Part shown: piece after piece, positions 36,623-46,600 of the stretch
Layout: every line of letters starts with the position of its first letter
Numbering within the stretch: position 1 is the first letter of the stretch
From: Catenovulum agarivorans DS-2
Lineage (GTDB): Bacteria; Pseudomonadota; Gammaproteobacteria; Enterobacterales; Alteromonadaceae
Length of the DNA: 64,000 bases
Reading direction: 5' to 3'
NCBI RefSeq assembly: GCF_000568405.1
Contig: NZ_ARZY01000015.1
Location: 33,599-97,598, forward strand
Notes under the pieces: model-generated
Databases searched by the model: none
What the model was told of the DNA's origin: nothing
What the model saw: only the letters and a program-made list of their open reading frames with translations
Made by a program: the position numbers and the translations under genes

Positions 36623-37669
36623 ATGAGCGACAATAAACAAAAAGCCCTTAGTGCAGCATTAGGACAAATCGAGCGCCAATTTGGTAAAGGTTCGATCATG
36701 AAATTGGGTGACAACTCAGCATTGGACATTGAAAGCATTTCAACTGGCTCACTTAGCTTAGATATCGCACTAGGTATAGGTGGTTTACCATGTGGTCGTG
36801 TTGTTGAAATCTTCGGTCCAGAATCATCTGGTAAAACAACGTTAACGCTACAAACAATCGCTGAAGCACAGAAAAAAGGTAAAACTTGTGCCTTTATTGA
36901 TGCTGAGCACGCACTTGACCCAGTATATGCAGAAAAGCTTGGGGTAAACATAGACGACTTATTAGTTTCTCAACCAGATACGGGTGAGCAAGCATTAGAG
37001 ATTGCTGACATGTTAGTACGCTCAAGCGCCGTAGATGTAATCATTGTTGACTCGGTTGCGGCATTAACACCAAAAGCTGAAATTGAAGGCGAAATGGGTG
37101 ATGCACACGTTGGTTTGCAAGCGCGTTTAATGTCGCAAGCTTTGCGTAAATTAACTGCGAACATTAAGAAATCAAATACCCTGTGTATCTTCATTAACCA
37201 AATTCGTATGAAAATTGGTGTTATGTTTGGTAACCCTGAAACGACTACTGGTGGTAATGCACTTAAATTCTACGCGTCTGTGCGTTTAGATATTCGTCGC
37301 ACTGGTGCAGTGAAAGAAGGTGATGAAGTAACAGGTAGTGAAACACGCGTTAAAGTGGTTAAAAACAAAGTGGCACCACCATTTAGACAAGCTGACTTCC
37401 AAATTATGTATGGCCAAGGTATTTCTAAACAAGGTGAGTTATTAGACCTAGGTGTTAAAGAAGGTTTAATCGACAAATCAGGTGCTTGGTACAGCTACAA
37501 TGGCAATCGTATTGGTCAAGGTAAGGCAAACTGTATTAAATTCTTACAAGAGAATGTAGACATGGCTCAGGAAGTAGAAGGTATTTTACGTGAGCGCTTG
37601 TTACTACCTTCGAAAAAAGATGCGGCTAACGCGGCTGAAGATAAAGCAGTAGAAGCAACGGACGAATAA
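36623..37669 (+). CDS. recA: Recombinase RecA
   Basis: The 348-aa ATP-dependent strand-exchange protein and LexA co-protease is complete. Walker A reads [10 protein letters not shown], Walker [12 protein letters not shown]1/L2 DNA-binding loops are present ([16 protein letters not shown] and [41 protein letters not shown] sequence), and the tail is acidic ([10 protein letters not shown]). GGAG lies upstream of the ATG. It is SOS-controlled by the LexA box upstream. It is separated from the convergent GntR-family gene by a bidirectional terminator. Confidence 0.99.
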   Translation: MSDNKQKALSAALGQIERQFGKGSIMKLGDNSALDIESISTGSLSLDIALGIGGLPCGRVVEIFGPESSGKTTLTLQTIAEAQKKGKTCAFIDAEHALDPVYAEKLGVNIDDLLVSQPDTGEQALEIADMLVRSSAVDVIIVDSVAALTPKAEIEGEMGDAHVGLQARLMSQALRKLTANIKKSNTLCIFINQIRMKIGVMFGNPETTTGGNALKFYASVRLDIRRTGAVKEGDEVTGSETRVKVVKNKVAPPFRQADFQIMYGQGISKQGELLDLGVKEGLIDKSGAWYSYNGNRIGQGKANCIKFLQENVDMAQEVEGILRERLLLPSKKDAANAAEDKAVEATDE

Positions 37670-37730
37670 ATTGATTGCTGCTCTAGCTGATTGTTCATTT
37701 TTATAAATTTTATTTTAGCTGTTACAAATA

Positions 37731-37765
37731 AAAACGCCGTGTGCTAATTCAGCCCACGGCGTTTT
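37731..37765. terminator. Bidirectional terminator between recA and the GntR-family gene
   Basis: A perfect 11-bp stem AAAACGCCGTG / CACGGCGTTTT with a 13-nt loop has A/T runs on both sides, so it can stop transcription from either direction. It lies 61 bp after recA and 14 bp after the convergent regulator gene. Confidence 0.92.
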
Positions 37766-37779
37766 CGATTTTTATCGGT

Positions 37780-38493
37780 TTAGTTGGCGTTTTTAATACT
37801 TTTATTCGTTGTATCAAGCAAATGCAACATAGCTGCTTGTGCAGCGGCAGAATCACGGTTCTGTATATTTACCAGCACGGCTTTATGCAGTGGTAGTGCT
37901 GCCAGCCAATTTTCTTCAGCTTGGTTGGTCGTAATATCAAAAGAGCGGTAAAGTGCTTCTGCTAACATAGTGCCGAATGATTCGATAAGAATGTTGCCTG
38001 AGGCGGCTAATACTGCTTGGTGAAACTCAACATCGGATAATAAGGTTTGTGGCGTACCATACTCTGCTGTCTCCATTTTTAGGTAAGCGGACTCAATCGC
38101 GGTAATTTGCTGTTCAGTTGCATTGTATGCTGCGAGTTGTGCAGCTGTTGGTTCAATGGATTGACGAAGTTGAAACAAGTCTTGCAAAACTTTGTTACTT
38201 TGTGCGCTGGCAAAACACCAATTAAGGACATCTGGATCAAATAAATTCCAGTATTTTTGTTCAGCCACTTTAGTTCCAGTTTTAGGCTTTGATTCAATTA
38301 ATCCTTTTGCTGATAAAAGTTTAAAAGCTTCCCGAAGTGCAGTGCGTGAGATATCAAATTCAGCCATTATTTTGGCTTCTTGTGGTAAATTAACGCCTTG
38401 TTGGTAGTAGCCATCTACAATTCGCTCGCCTAAGGTGGTTGCGACTTGCCCGTATAAACTGCGTTTGTTAACTGTGCGCTTGTTCTCCAACAT
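37780..38493 (-). CDS. GntR/FadR-family (FCD) transcriptional regulator
   Basis: The N-terminal winged helix (LGERIVDGYYQQGVNLPQEAKIMAEFDISRTALREAFKLLSAKGLIESKPKTGTKV-type sequence, ~residues 15-75) is followed by an FCD effector-binding domain (LFQLRQSIEPTAAQLAA ... FHQAVLAASGN ... LHKAVLVNIQNRDSAAAQAAMLHLL). His residues in FHQ and LHK fit the FCD metal/ligand site. The pattern is closest to sugar-acid regulators such as DgoR. The frame extends to a TTG at 38547, but ATG 38493 (MLENKRTVNKRS) starts just ahead of the DNA-binding domain and is preferred. No target operon is adjacent; the gene lies downstream of, and on the same strand as, the 6S RNA gene. Confidence 0.85.
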   Translation of the reverse strand: MLENKRTVNKRSLYGQVATTLGERIVDGYYQQGVNLPQEAKIMAEFDISRTALREAFKLLSAKGLIESKPKTGTKVAEQKYWNLFDPDVLNWCFASAQSNKVLQDLFQLRQSIEPTAAQLAAYNATEQQITAIESAYLKMETAEYGTPQTLLSDVEFHQAVLAASGNILIESFGTMLAEALYRSFDITTNQAEENWLAALPLHKAVLVNIQNRDSAAAQAAMLHLLDTTNKSIKNAN

Positions 38494-38581
38494 AGGTTTG
38501 ATCCAATTATCGGTATAACTAATGAGTGTATGATAATACTTTATCAAGAGGGCGAAAAAAAGTGGTCAAGGGGAATTGAGA

Positions 38582-38763
38582 GCGTCCCCCAAAATGTCGC
38601 CTCGGGTACAACCCTTGAACTGTAAAGCTCAAGGCGGGTAACAACACTCTACCGTAGGCTTCTCGGTGCATGCCGAGCTTGCTCAATAGTACAGATGGTG
38701 TAACCCTAAATAAAAGGTATCAGCTCTGGGATATAACCCAAAAACGAACATCTCAGGGGAACA
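38582..38763 (-). ncRNA. ssrS: 6S RNA
   Basis: On the minus strand the 5' end TCCCCTGAGATGT (38748-38760) pairs over 13 consecutive positions, including G-U pairs, with the 3' ACATTTTGGGGGA (38585-38597), forming the terminal closing stem. Between them are features of E. coli 6S: GAGCAAGCTCGGCATGCACC then GAGAAGCCT, and CTTGAAC/GTTCAAGGGTT near the 3' side. About 180 nt is the usual length. 6S binds sigma-70 RNA polymerase holoenzyme and down-regulates it in stationary phase. Its position beside ygfB-pepP-ubiH-ubiI is the conserved gammaproteobacterial context, although zapA (usually between) and ygfA (usually downstream) are not here. The exact ends are estimates. Confidence 0.9.
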
Positions 38764-38983
38764 AAACTGTTTATGCCGCGCACTGTAACAGACCTACTAT
38801 CTATTGCAAGTGCTCAACTGTTAATGAATTAATTTTAGGTTTTGAATGGTGTTTTTTCCAGCTATGCTTTGATAATTATTGTTCACACTCAAATAATCTT
38901 TGCTTATTTGTATATCTGGTTTGTTGCTATTGTTGGGCAGTGATACCATATTGGCAGTTTAAATAGCAATTACGAGTACCCGA

Positions 38984-39571
38984 ATGGCTGAGCCAATTTT
39001 ACCTGAATACGATGCGTTTGATTTTTTTCTTCACCAGCATGAATTGCCCTGCACTGCTGCTGAAATTCACGGCATAATTTGCGGGTGTTTATGCGGTGGC
39101 ATGGCCTACCAGCATGGACAGTGGCGCAAGTTTGTTAGTGAATTTGCACTGCAGGAAGCAGAAATTCCAGATGAAGTTGCCAGTAAAATGCAGGAGATTT
39201 ATAAAGCAACTTACCAACAACTACTTGATCCTGACTTTGTGTTTGACGTGTACATTCCTCGTACAGAAGACATTCCACTCGCTGAACAAGCACAAATGTT
39301 GATTGAATGGTTAGCGGCGTTTATTTCATCTTTTGGTGCAACTGTTGGTGAGCGTTTTGCGAATGTGGATAAGGAAGTGCGTGAAGCTTATCAAGATTTA
39401 ATTGCCATTAGTCAGATGGATACTGAAATGGAAGAGTCAGAAGAAAACCTTATTGCTTTTGAGGAAGTTGCAGAATATATCCGAATGACGACCATAATGT
39501 GTTTTGGTGAGTTAGGGGATAAAAGTGGTGCACAAACTGCTGAGCCTGGTGCAAAGCCAACCTTGCATTAA
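38984..39571 (+). CDS. ygfB: YgfB (UPF0149) family protein
   Basis: The 195-aa protein has the UPF0149 pattern: EIHGIICGCLCGG near residue 25-40, a middle helix region, and the conserved block FISSFGATVGERFANVDKEVREAYQDLIAISQMDTEMEE-type sequence. It heads the ygfB-pepP-ubiH-ubiI cluster as in E. coli. Its molecular function is unknown in general; in Pseudomonas a homologue affects beta-lactam resistance. A 263-bp gap with a MITE-like element separates it from pepP. Confidence 0.92.
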   Translation: MAEPILPEYDAFDFFLHQHELPCTAAEIHGIICGCLCGGMAYQHGQWRKFVSEFALQEAEIPDEVASKMQEIYKATYQQLLDPDFVFDVYIPRTEDIPLAEQAQMLIEWLAAFISSFGATVGERFANVDKEVREAYQDLIAISQMDTEMEESEENLIAFEEVAEYIRMTTIMCFGELGDKSGAQTAEPGAKPTLH

Positions 39572-39597
39572 CCGAGCAACGCCGGAGTATGAAAACT

Positions 39598-39762
39598 TTA
39601 GAGCATAATTATCGCAAAAACGCTGGGTTAAGAGGCGACTTTTCATCCTTGAAGGTAAGGCCCTGTCGTCATCCATGACTCCACCTCATCAGACTGCGAA
39701 GCTCCGCTTCGGTTCTGATTCGCCCATGGAAAAGAGATTTTGCTCTAAATTATTGCTCTAAA
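39598..39762. mobile_element. MITE-like element, copy 1
   Basis: The ~165-bp element has imperfect terminal inverted repeats: left TTAGAGCATAATTATCGC (39598 on), right ..GCTCTAAATTATTGCTCTAA. The core TCATCCTTGAAGG...CCCTGTCGTCATCC...TGACTCCACCTC...GCGAAGCT..GCTTCGG...TCGCCCATG is shared with the copy at 57180-57355. The GCGAAGCTCCGCTTCGG part is an internal hairpin. No protein is encoded. It lies between ygfB and pepP, splitting a usually tight cluster. Confidence 0.7.
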
Positions 39763-39834
39763 ATTTTCTTAAGCATTTGTGCTCTGCTCAGAGCTAAAAA
39801 CGGTAGGTAAAAAATCACACAACAGGATTAAAAG

Positions 39835-41151
39835 ATGATTAAGCAAGTAGAGTTTTATAATCGCCGCCAAGCTGTATTGGCGCAAATGGCTGACAACAGT
39901 GTCGCAATAGTTGAAGCAGGGCAAGAACAAACCCGTAGCAATGATACCGAATACCCGTTTCGACAAAACAGTGATTTTTGGTATCTAACCGGTTTTAATG
40001 AACCGGATGCTTATTTAGTCCTCATAAAAAAAGCTCAGCTAGAAGAGTCTTGGATATTTTGTCGAGCGAAAGACCATTTAGCGGAAATTTGGAACGGTCG
40101 TCGTATGGGACCTGAACTCGCTCAAATCGAGCTTGCAGTTGATAAAGCTTTTACCGTCGCTGACTTTCCACAACAAATCTTATCTGCGTTAGATGGTTGT
40201 GAAACTGTGTATTGGCCTCACGGGCAAAACAAGTTGGAAAAAACAGTGTTGGGGCTGGTTCAAGATATTCGCAATAAGGGAAAGCTTGGGTGCCCGCCAT
40301 ACCAATTTAATGACCTATCACGCATTGTGCATGAAATGCGTTTAATCAAAAGCGCCAGCGAAATTGAAGTGATGCAGCAAGCTGCCAATATTAGTGCTAA
40401 TGCTCACAAACGAGCAATGCGTTTTAGCGATGCAGGCAAATTTGAATATCAATTAGAAGCTGAAATCCAGCATGAGTTTGCCATGAATGGTGCACGTTTT
40501 GTTGCCTATAACAGCATTGTTGCAGGTGGTGATAATGCGAATATTTTGCACTACACAGAAAATTCAGATGAACTTGTAGATGGCGATTTAGTTTTGATTG
40601 ATGCCGGATGTGAATTGCAAGGTTATGCTGCAGATATCACTCGGACTTTCCCTGTTAATGGTAAGTTTTCACCGGCACAAAAAGCGCTTTATCAAATTGT
40701 GCTGGATGCACAATTAGAGTCGATGAAATTGTTAGTACCGGGTAATACCATAAAACAAGCGACCGACCGAGCGATTGAAGTCATTACTCAAGGGTTAATC
40801 GACTTAGGCATTTTGCAAGGGACGCTGACTGATAACATTCAACCCAAAGAGGGCCAAGCACCAGCCTACAGACAGTTTTTTATGCATGGCTTAGGGCATT
40901 GGTTAGGTTTAGATGTACATGATGTAGGTCAATACAAAGTTGCTCAGCAAGACAGACAATTACAAAAAGGCATGGCACTAACGGTTGAACCAGGTATCTA
41001 TATTAGTCAAGATGCTGACGTGCCAGATGAATACAAAGGTATTGGCATTCGCATTGAAGACAATATTGTGATCACAGAATCCGGCCACACAGTATTAACC
41101 ACATTAGCGCCAAAAAGTATTGAAGACATTGAAGCTTGGATGCAAGGTTAA
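39835..41151 (+). CDS. pepP: Xaa-Pro aminopeptidase PepP
   Basis: The 438-aa metallopeptidase removes an N-terminal residue before proline. It has an N-terminal creatinase-like domain (residues ~1-170) and a pita-bread domain with the dinuclear metal ligands in LIDAGCELQGYAADITRTFPV (two Asp), MHGLGHWLGLDVHD (His), LTVEPGIYI (Glu) and GIGIRIEDNIV (Glu). AGGA precedes the ATG. ubiH follows after 3 bp, so pepP-ubiH-ubiI is one operon. Confidence 0.97.
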   Translation: MIKQVEFYNRRQAVLAQMADNSVAIVEAGQEQTRSNDTEYPFRQNSDFWYLTGFNEPDAYLVLIKKAQLEESWIFCRAKDHLAEIWNGRRMGPELAQIELAVDKAFTVADFPQQILSALDGCETVYWPHGQNKLEKTVLGLVQDIRNKGKLGCPPYQFNDLSRIVHEMRLIKSASEIEVMQQAANISANAHKRAMRFSDAGKFEYQLEAEIQHEFAMNGARFVAYNSIVAGGDNANILHYTENSDELVDGDLVLIDAGCELQGYAADITRTFPVNGKFSPAQKALYQIVLDAQLESMKLLVPGNTIKQATDRAIEVITQGLIDLGILQGTLTDNIQPKEGQAPAYRQFFMHGLGHWLGLDVHDVGQYKVAQQDRQLQKGMALTVEPGIYISQDADVPDEYKGIGIRIEDNIVITESGHTVLTTLAPKSIEDIEAWMQG

Positions 41152-41154
41152 TCT

Positions 41155-42363
41155 ATGCAAACAGAGTTAAATTTTGATTTAGTCATAAACGGTGGTGGGC
41201 TTGCGGGTTTAACCTTAGCTGCCGCTTTGGTTGCGTTGGCAAAACAGCACAATCAAAACTTAATCAAAATTGCCATTATTGAACCTCAACCCGTTGACCT
41301 AGCGGCGGGCTATCATCCAAGTTTTGATAACCGTGCGATTGCACTGGCTTACCATTCAGTGCAATGTTTTAAACAATGGAAAATTTGGCCATTAATTGAG
41401 CCGTATGCCCATCCGATAAAACAGATAGAAGTATCAGAACAATCGACCGCAGGTTTTAGTTATATTCACCCAGACAAACAGCACTCTTTTTTAGGTTACG
41501 TCGCTGAAGCACAAGCTTTAGGTGTTGGTTTAAAAAAATATTTGAAAGAGGCTGATATAAGTTGGTTTTGCCCAAATAAAATAGTTCAAATCCAGCAGCA
41601 AAGATCGCATGTTGATATCACTTTGGATGACGGACAAAAGCTTAAAACTAAATTGATAACCAGCTGCGATGGTGCGCAAAGCCCGTTAAGGCAAAAACTT
41701 AATTTGCCAATTGAACAACATGATTATCAGCAAGTTGCGGTGACAACCAATGTGCAGTTATCTCGCCCGAGTGAGTCAATTGCCTATGAAAGATTCACAC
41801 AAACAGGCCCATTGGCTATGTTGCCTATGTCAGCTGAAAAATATGGTTTGGTTTGGTGTTTAACACCTGAACAAGCGCAGCAAATGTTGGCTGCAAACGA
41901 TGTTGAGTTTATTGGTGCGCTACAGCAAATATTTGGCTTTCGAGCGGGGAAAATTGAGCAAATAGGCAAACGCGCCAGTTACCCGTTAATTAGTTTGGTC
42001 ATGCCGCAATTGCACCATCATAGAGTGATCTTTTTAGCCAATGCATCACACACATTGCATCCGGTTGCAGGGCAGGGTTTTAACTTAGGTGTGCGCGATA
42101 TTGTTGCTGCAGCTAAAGTGATTCAACAAGCATCACAGGCACAACAGGATATTGGTGAATATCAGCATTGGCAAGGCTATTTAGCCCAGCGCCAGCAGGA
42201 TATTCAACAAATGACCGCTGCGACCGATTTTTTAGTTAGAAGTTTTTCTAACACTTATCAGCCATTACAATTAATGCGTAATATTGGTTTATTTACCTTA
42301 GAAAATTTGCCTGTACTCAAAGGTTATTTTGCAAATTTTGCTATGGGTTTTCGACATTCTTGA
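41155..42363 (+). CDS. ubiH: 2-octaprenyl-6-methoxyphenol hydroxylase UbiH
   Basis: The 402-aa FAD-dependent monooxygenase hydroxylates a ring carbon in ubiquinone synthesis. Visible motifs are the FAD-binding LVINGGGLAGLTLAAAL at the N-terminus (residues ~8-24), the DG motif ITSCDGAQSPLRQKL (~165) and the GD-like block NASHTLHPVAGQGFNLGVRDI (~300) conserved in UbiH/UbiF/UbiI. Assignment to UbiH rather than UbiI rests on operon position between pepP and a second hydroxylase, as in E. coli. Confidence 0.92.
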   Translation: MQTELNFDLVINGGGLAGLTLAAALVALAKQHNQNLIKIAIIEPQPVDLAAGYHPSFDNRAIALAYHSVQCFKQWKIWPLIEPYAHPIKQIEVSEQSTAGFSYIHPDKQHSFLGYVAEAQALGVGLKKYLKEADISWFCPNKIVQIQQQRSHVDITLDDGQKLKTKLITSCDGAQSPLRQKLNLPIEQHDYQQVAVTTNVQLSRPSESIAYERFTQTGPLAMLPMSAEKYGLVWCLTPEQAQQMLAANDVEFIGALQQIFGFRAGKIEQIGKRASYPLISLVMPQLHHHRVIFLANASHTLHPVAGQGFNLGVRDIVAAAKVIQQASQAQQDIGEYQHWQGYLAQRQQDIQQMTAATDFLVRSFSNTYQPLQLMRNIGLFTLENLPVLKGYFANFAMGFRHS

Positions 42364-42373
42364 GAGTTAACTT

Positions 42374-43588
42374 ATGCTGAATAAGCACGATGTAGTGATA
42401 GTGGGCAGTGGCATGGTAGGTGCGAGTTGCGCGCTCGATTTAGCCCTTGCTGGCTTAAATGTGGCAATAGTGTCACCCGATTTGCCCGCAGAGCCAACCA
42501 ATTTAGACATTGACGATGAAGCCATCGAGAAATCATTGCGTTATAGTGCGCTAAATCAAGCCTCGATAAATGCTTTTATCCGCCTAGGAATATGGCCTAT
42601 AGCTGCAGCAGCTTATCAAGATATGTTGGTGTGGGATAAAAACAGCGTTGGCCAAATTCATTTTAGCGCCAGTGATGTAGGCACAGAGCAGCTAGGTTAT
42701 ATTTGCAACAATTTATTAGTGCAGCAAGCTTTGTTGAAACGTTTAGCTGAGCTGAATAATTGCCAGTTTTATTCAGCTAAAGTCAGCCAAATAGACAACT
42801 CGCAAGGTAATCCGTTATTGCAATTAGACGATAATAAATTATTACAAAGCCGCTTTTTAATTGCCGCTGATGGCGCAAACTCAAAAATTCGCCAATGGTT
42901 AGATTTACCGCTTAGTTTTTCTGACTATGGCCAAGATGCGATTGTTGCGAATGTTTGGGTTGACCAGCCACATGAAAATACTGCTAGGCAAATATTTACC
43001 CCAACTGGCCCATTAGCGTTACTGCCTTTACAAGACACAAATTTATGCTCAATTGTTTGGTCACAAAACCGTGAAACTGCACAAAGTTTAATGGCATTAG
43101 ATGATGCAGAGTTTAACCGTAGACTGACTGCTGCGTTTGATGCACATTTAGGTTTAATTGAGTTGGCTTCTGAGCGTGTTAGTTATTCATTAATGGCGCG
43201 TTACGCTCAAAATTTTATTCAAGGGCAAAGTATTATAATGGGGGATGCGGCACATACAATTCATCCATTGGCTGGGCAGGGTGCTAATTTAGGTTTGTTA
43301 GATGCTTTTGCTTTTGCGCAAACTTTAACAGCGCATTGGCAGGACGATGATGCTAAGTTGGCTGTGGAGCTTAGAAAAACCATGCGCTGGCGTCAGGCAG
43401 ATGCGCTGGAAAGACTTGCCGCTATGGAGGTGTTTAAACGCACTTTCTCGAATGACTTTACGCCAGTTAAATTATTACGTGCGGCTGTGATGAACGGGTT
43501 AAATCAAATTAAACCGGCGAAAAGTCAAATGAGTAAAGTGGCAATGGGGTTAACGGGGAAATTACCGGATATTTGTTTACCCGAGTAG
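42374..43588 (+). CDS. ubiI: FAD-dependent ubiquinone hydroxylase UbiI (VisC)
   Basis: The 404-aa flavoprotein is a paralogue of the preceding gene product and performs C5 hydroxylation in ubiquinone synthesis. Motifs: VIVGSGMVGASCALDLA (FAD, residues ~7-23), IAADGANSKIRQWLDLP (DG motif) and IIMGDAAHTIHPLAGQGANLGLLDA. It follows ubiH by 10 bp. Its 3' end faces the convergent putA gene with a 26-bp gap and no obvious terminator. Confidence 0.92.
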   Translation: MLNKHDVVIVGSGMVGASCALDLALAGLNVAIVSPDLPAEPTNLDIDDEAIEKSLRYSALNQASINAFIRLGIWPIAAAAYQDMLVWDKNSVGQIHFSASDVGTEQLGYICNNLLVQQALLKRLAELNNCQFYSAKVSQIDNSQGNPLLQLDDNKLLQSRFLIAADGANSKIRQWLDLPLSFSDYGQDAIVANVWVDQPHENTARQIFTPTGPLALLPLQDTNLCSIVWSQNRETAQSLMALDDAEFNRRLTAAFDAHLGLIELASERVSYSLMARYAQNFIQGQSIIMGDAAHTIHPLAGQGANLGLLDAFAFAQTLTAHWQDDDAKLAVELRKTMRWRQADALERLAAMEVFKRTFSNDFTPVKLLRAAVMNGLNQIKPAKSQMSKVAMGLTGKLPDICLPE

Positions 43589-43614
43589 TTTTGCTAGCAT
43601 AAGGGAGCTTGTCT

Positions 43615-46600
43615 TTAATCATATAAATCCAAACTCCCGCCAATGGCAGCGGTATTTTCACAAACAAGTTTTTCATTTAAGAAGGCTGCTAAATAATTAG
43701 GCCCACCGGCTTTCGGTCCTGTTCCAGATAAATTCATGCCACCAAAGGCTTGGCAACCAACCACAGCACCTACTTGATTACGGTTAATATAGACATTACC
43801 AACTTGAACATCTTTAGCTATTTGTTGCCATAAATGCTGGTTGCGCGTATGTACTGCCATAGTTAACCCATATCCGATGTTTTGCAGTTGTTTTAAAACC
43901 ATATGGTGGTTTTGATAGGCACAAATATGTAATACAGGTGCGAATACTTCTTGTTGAATTTGAGAAATTTGTTCTATCTCGATCAGGGTCGGTGGTACAA
44001 AGTTGTGATTTGCTGTTTGCTGGGCAAAGCGACTAGCAATTTTGCTCTGGTAAATAATTCTAGCTGATATGAAGTCTGAATTGAGATATTGTTCGACTGA
44101 ATCCTTGGCACTTTGATCAATTAGCGCAGTTACATCTGTTGTTTGCAACTGGGGCTCATCAACCGTTAATTCAGCCATAGCTTGAATCAGTTTGTTTTTA
44201 ACTTCCGAGTAAATGCTCTGATGGACCACCAGTACTCGGGTCGCGGAGCATCTTTGCCCCGCACTTGCGAATGCTGATTCAATAACATCTCGTATTACTT
44301 GTTCGAGTAAGGCACTTGCATCAGCCAGCATAATATTAATGCCGCCGGTTTCCGCAATCAATTTGACAGTGTGTGGGTGGCTGTGCAGTTGTTGTTGGAT
44401 GGTTTTTGCTGAGTGGTTTGAGCCAGTAAAGCACACACCAGCTAGATAACAACCTTTGTCATGGTAGTTTGGCTGATAATTTAATAACTTTTCAGCAAGG
44501 GCCTTGCTGCTGCCCGTCACCAGTTGTAACACACCATGTGGTAGTCCAGCTTGCTCTAACAAAATTTGGCAAAAGTGGCCAATCAGTTGGGTGTTGTGCG
44601 CTGGCTTGGCGATCACTGTATTACCTGTGATCAAAGCTGCGACTATTTGGCCCAAAAATATAGCCAATGGAAAGTTCCATGGTGAAATGCAGACAAACGT
44701 GCCTTTAGCTTGGTAGTACAGTGTATTGTTTTCACCAGCGGTATGTTCAAGCTCGCGCGGATAAAAATGCTTTATTTGTTCACTGTAGTAGTAGCAAAAG
44801 TCGAGTGCTTCTCGCCATTCATTTAGGGCATCCTGACGGTTTTTACCGGCTTCGTAAATTAACAAAAACAGCAGGTTGTGCTGCTGTAAAATCAATTGCT
44901 CGGCTAATTTTTGGATGACCTCGACCCGTTTAGCCAAATGATTGCGCCAAGGCAACTGTGCTTGTTCGGCGGTGACGAAAAGTTTTGCGTAGTCGCTTTC
45001 TTTGGCTAAACGCTTCGCGTATTGAGCGCATACTTGTTGAATTTGTTGTTGGTTTGCATCCAATAGATTATTGGCTGAAATATTCTGCTCGTTTAACCAT
45101 TGGTCTAATGGTTGAAAAAAATCGTGTTTTGGTAGGCGGTTTAGTACCTGGTCTAAATGGCTTTGCTGGTTACAATCGGCTAAATCAATGCCGGGGGAGT
45201 TTTTTCGATTGGCAAAAATGTCTGGTGGGTTGGCAATCTTTGAGGGTGTGTCGGCCAGCTCAGTATTATTGCGGATAATTTGCTCTAAGCTGATATTTTC
45301 ATTGGCTATTTGATGAACGAAAGACTGATTTGCTCCATTTTCCAATATGCGTCGTATCAAATACGGTAGGACGGTTTTATGGCTGCCAATGGGTGCATAT
45401 TGGCGAATCGGATAGCGGGTAGTTTGGCAAAATTGATTGAAAAACACACTACCCATGCCATAAAGTTTTTGCCATTCAATTGGGTGTTCGCATAAAGGAT
45501 TCTGGGCTATTAACTGTTCTATTTGGCTAACAGTCACAATATTGTGTCCAGCGAATTGGGGTTGCAACCATGCATTACCTGGACTTAATAAAAACTGGGC
45601 GCAGACTAAATAGTTTAAATCTGTATGTTGTTTTTGTCTAAATACAGGGTAATTGGCTAAACCTTGTTGTTGAGCGAGTTTAATTTCACTATCCCAATAG
45701 GCGCCTTTGACTAAGCGAACTGGGATATAACATTGATATTTATCACCCAGCGCATTTAGCCACAATAGCTCAATGAGTGAACGCTTAGAATAAGCTTGTA
45801 CAGCAATGCCTAATTTTTGCCATTGCTGTAACTTAGGGTGAGCTCGGACTGTGGCAAATAAATCTAATGTCACCATGAGTTTATCTGCCTCTTCGGCATC
45901 TATGGTCAAAGCAATATCGGCTTTTTGCGCTGCAAGTGCTAGCGTGAGCACTCGTTCAACAAGAATATCTTTTGTAAGTGGGTACTGTTTATTGCCAAAG
46001 CGGCCATGCAAAGCAGATAATTTTATCGACACTGCGTGTGGTTGATTGGTTTTATCTTCAGCGAGTTTATGAATTAACTCGTGGTATTGGCCAAAGTAAT
46101 TCTTAGCATCGTTTTCACCAACAGCCGCTTCGCCTAAACAGTCAAAAGAGCACAAATCGTCTGATTGGTTTGCGCGTGTTAGTGCGAGTTGATTGCCCTC
46201 TGCATAGACAAAATGTTGTGCTAAATGTTGCATGCTTTGTTTCATGCCTAAATAGATTGCTGGCGCAGATATATGTTTAATGCCTGTGTGCAATAACTGA
46301 TTGAGCTGATGTGGTGAAGAGTCATGATAAACGCCCAATAGATAATGACTCAGCGCTAATAAGTTATGTAAAACTGAACCCAAGTTGTGAGGCGAGTTCT
46401 TTTCGAGTGGGTGTTGGTGGTTTTGCTGTTGCCAATAATCTAGTTTGTCTTGAATTAAATTAACTGCGCTGCTTGTATCGTTTATTCTAAGTAATGCTTC
46501 CGCTAAGCGCAGCAAGGTGCTGCCCTGGGCGGAAAATAAGTCCAGCTGCGAGAAAAAAGATTCAGCGGAAAATGGCGCGGCTTTGAGTTGTAAACGATTC

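Noticed and set aside
38670..38966. 98-codon plus-strand frame upstream of ygfB, a possible small gene (zapA is expected near here)
   Set aside because: Its first half is the antisense of the 6S RNA, and the translation has no ZapA features.
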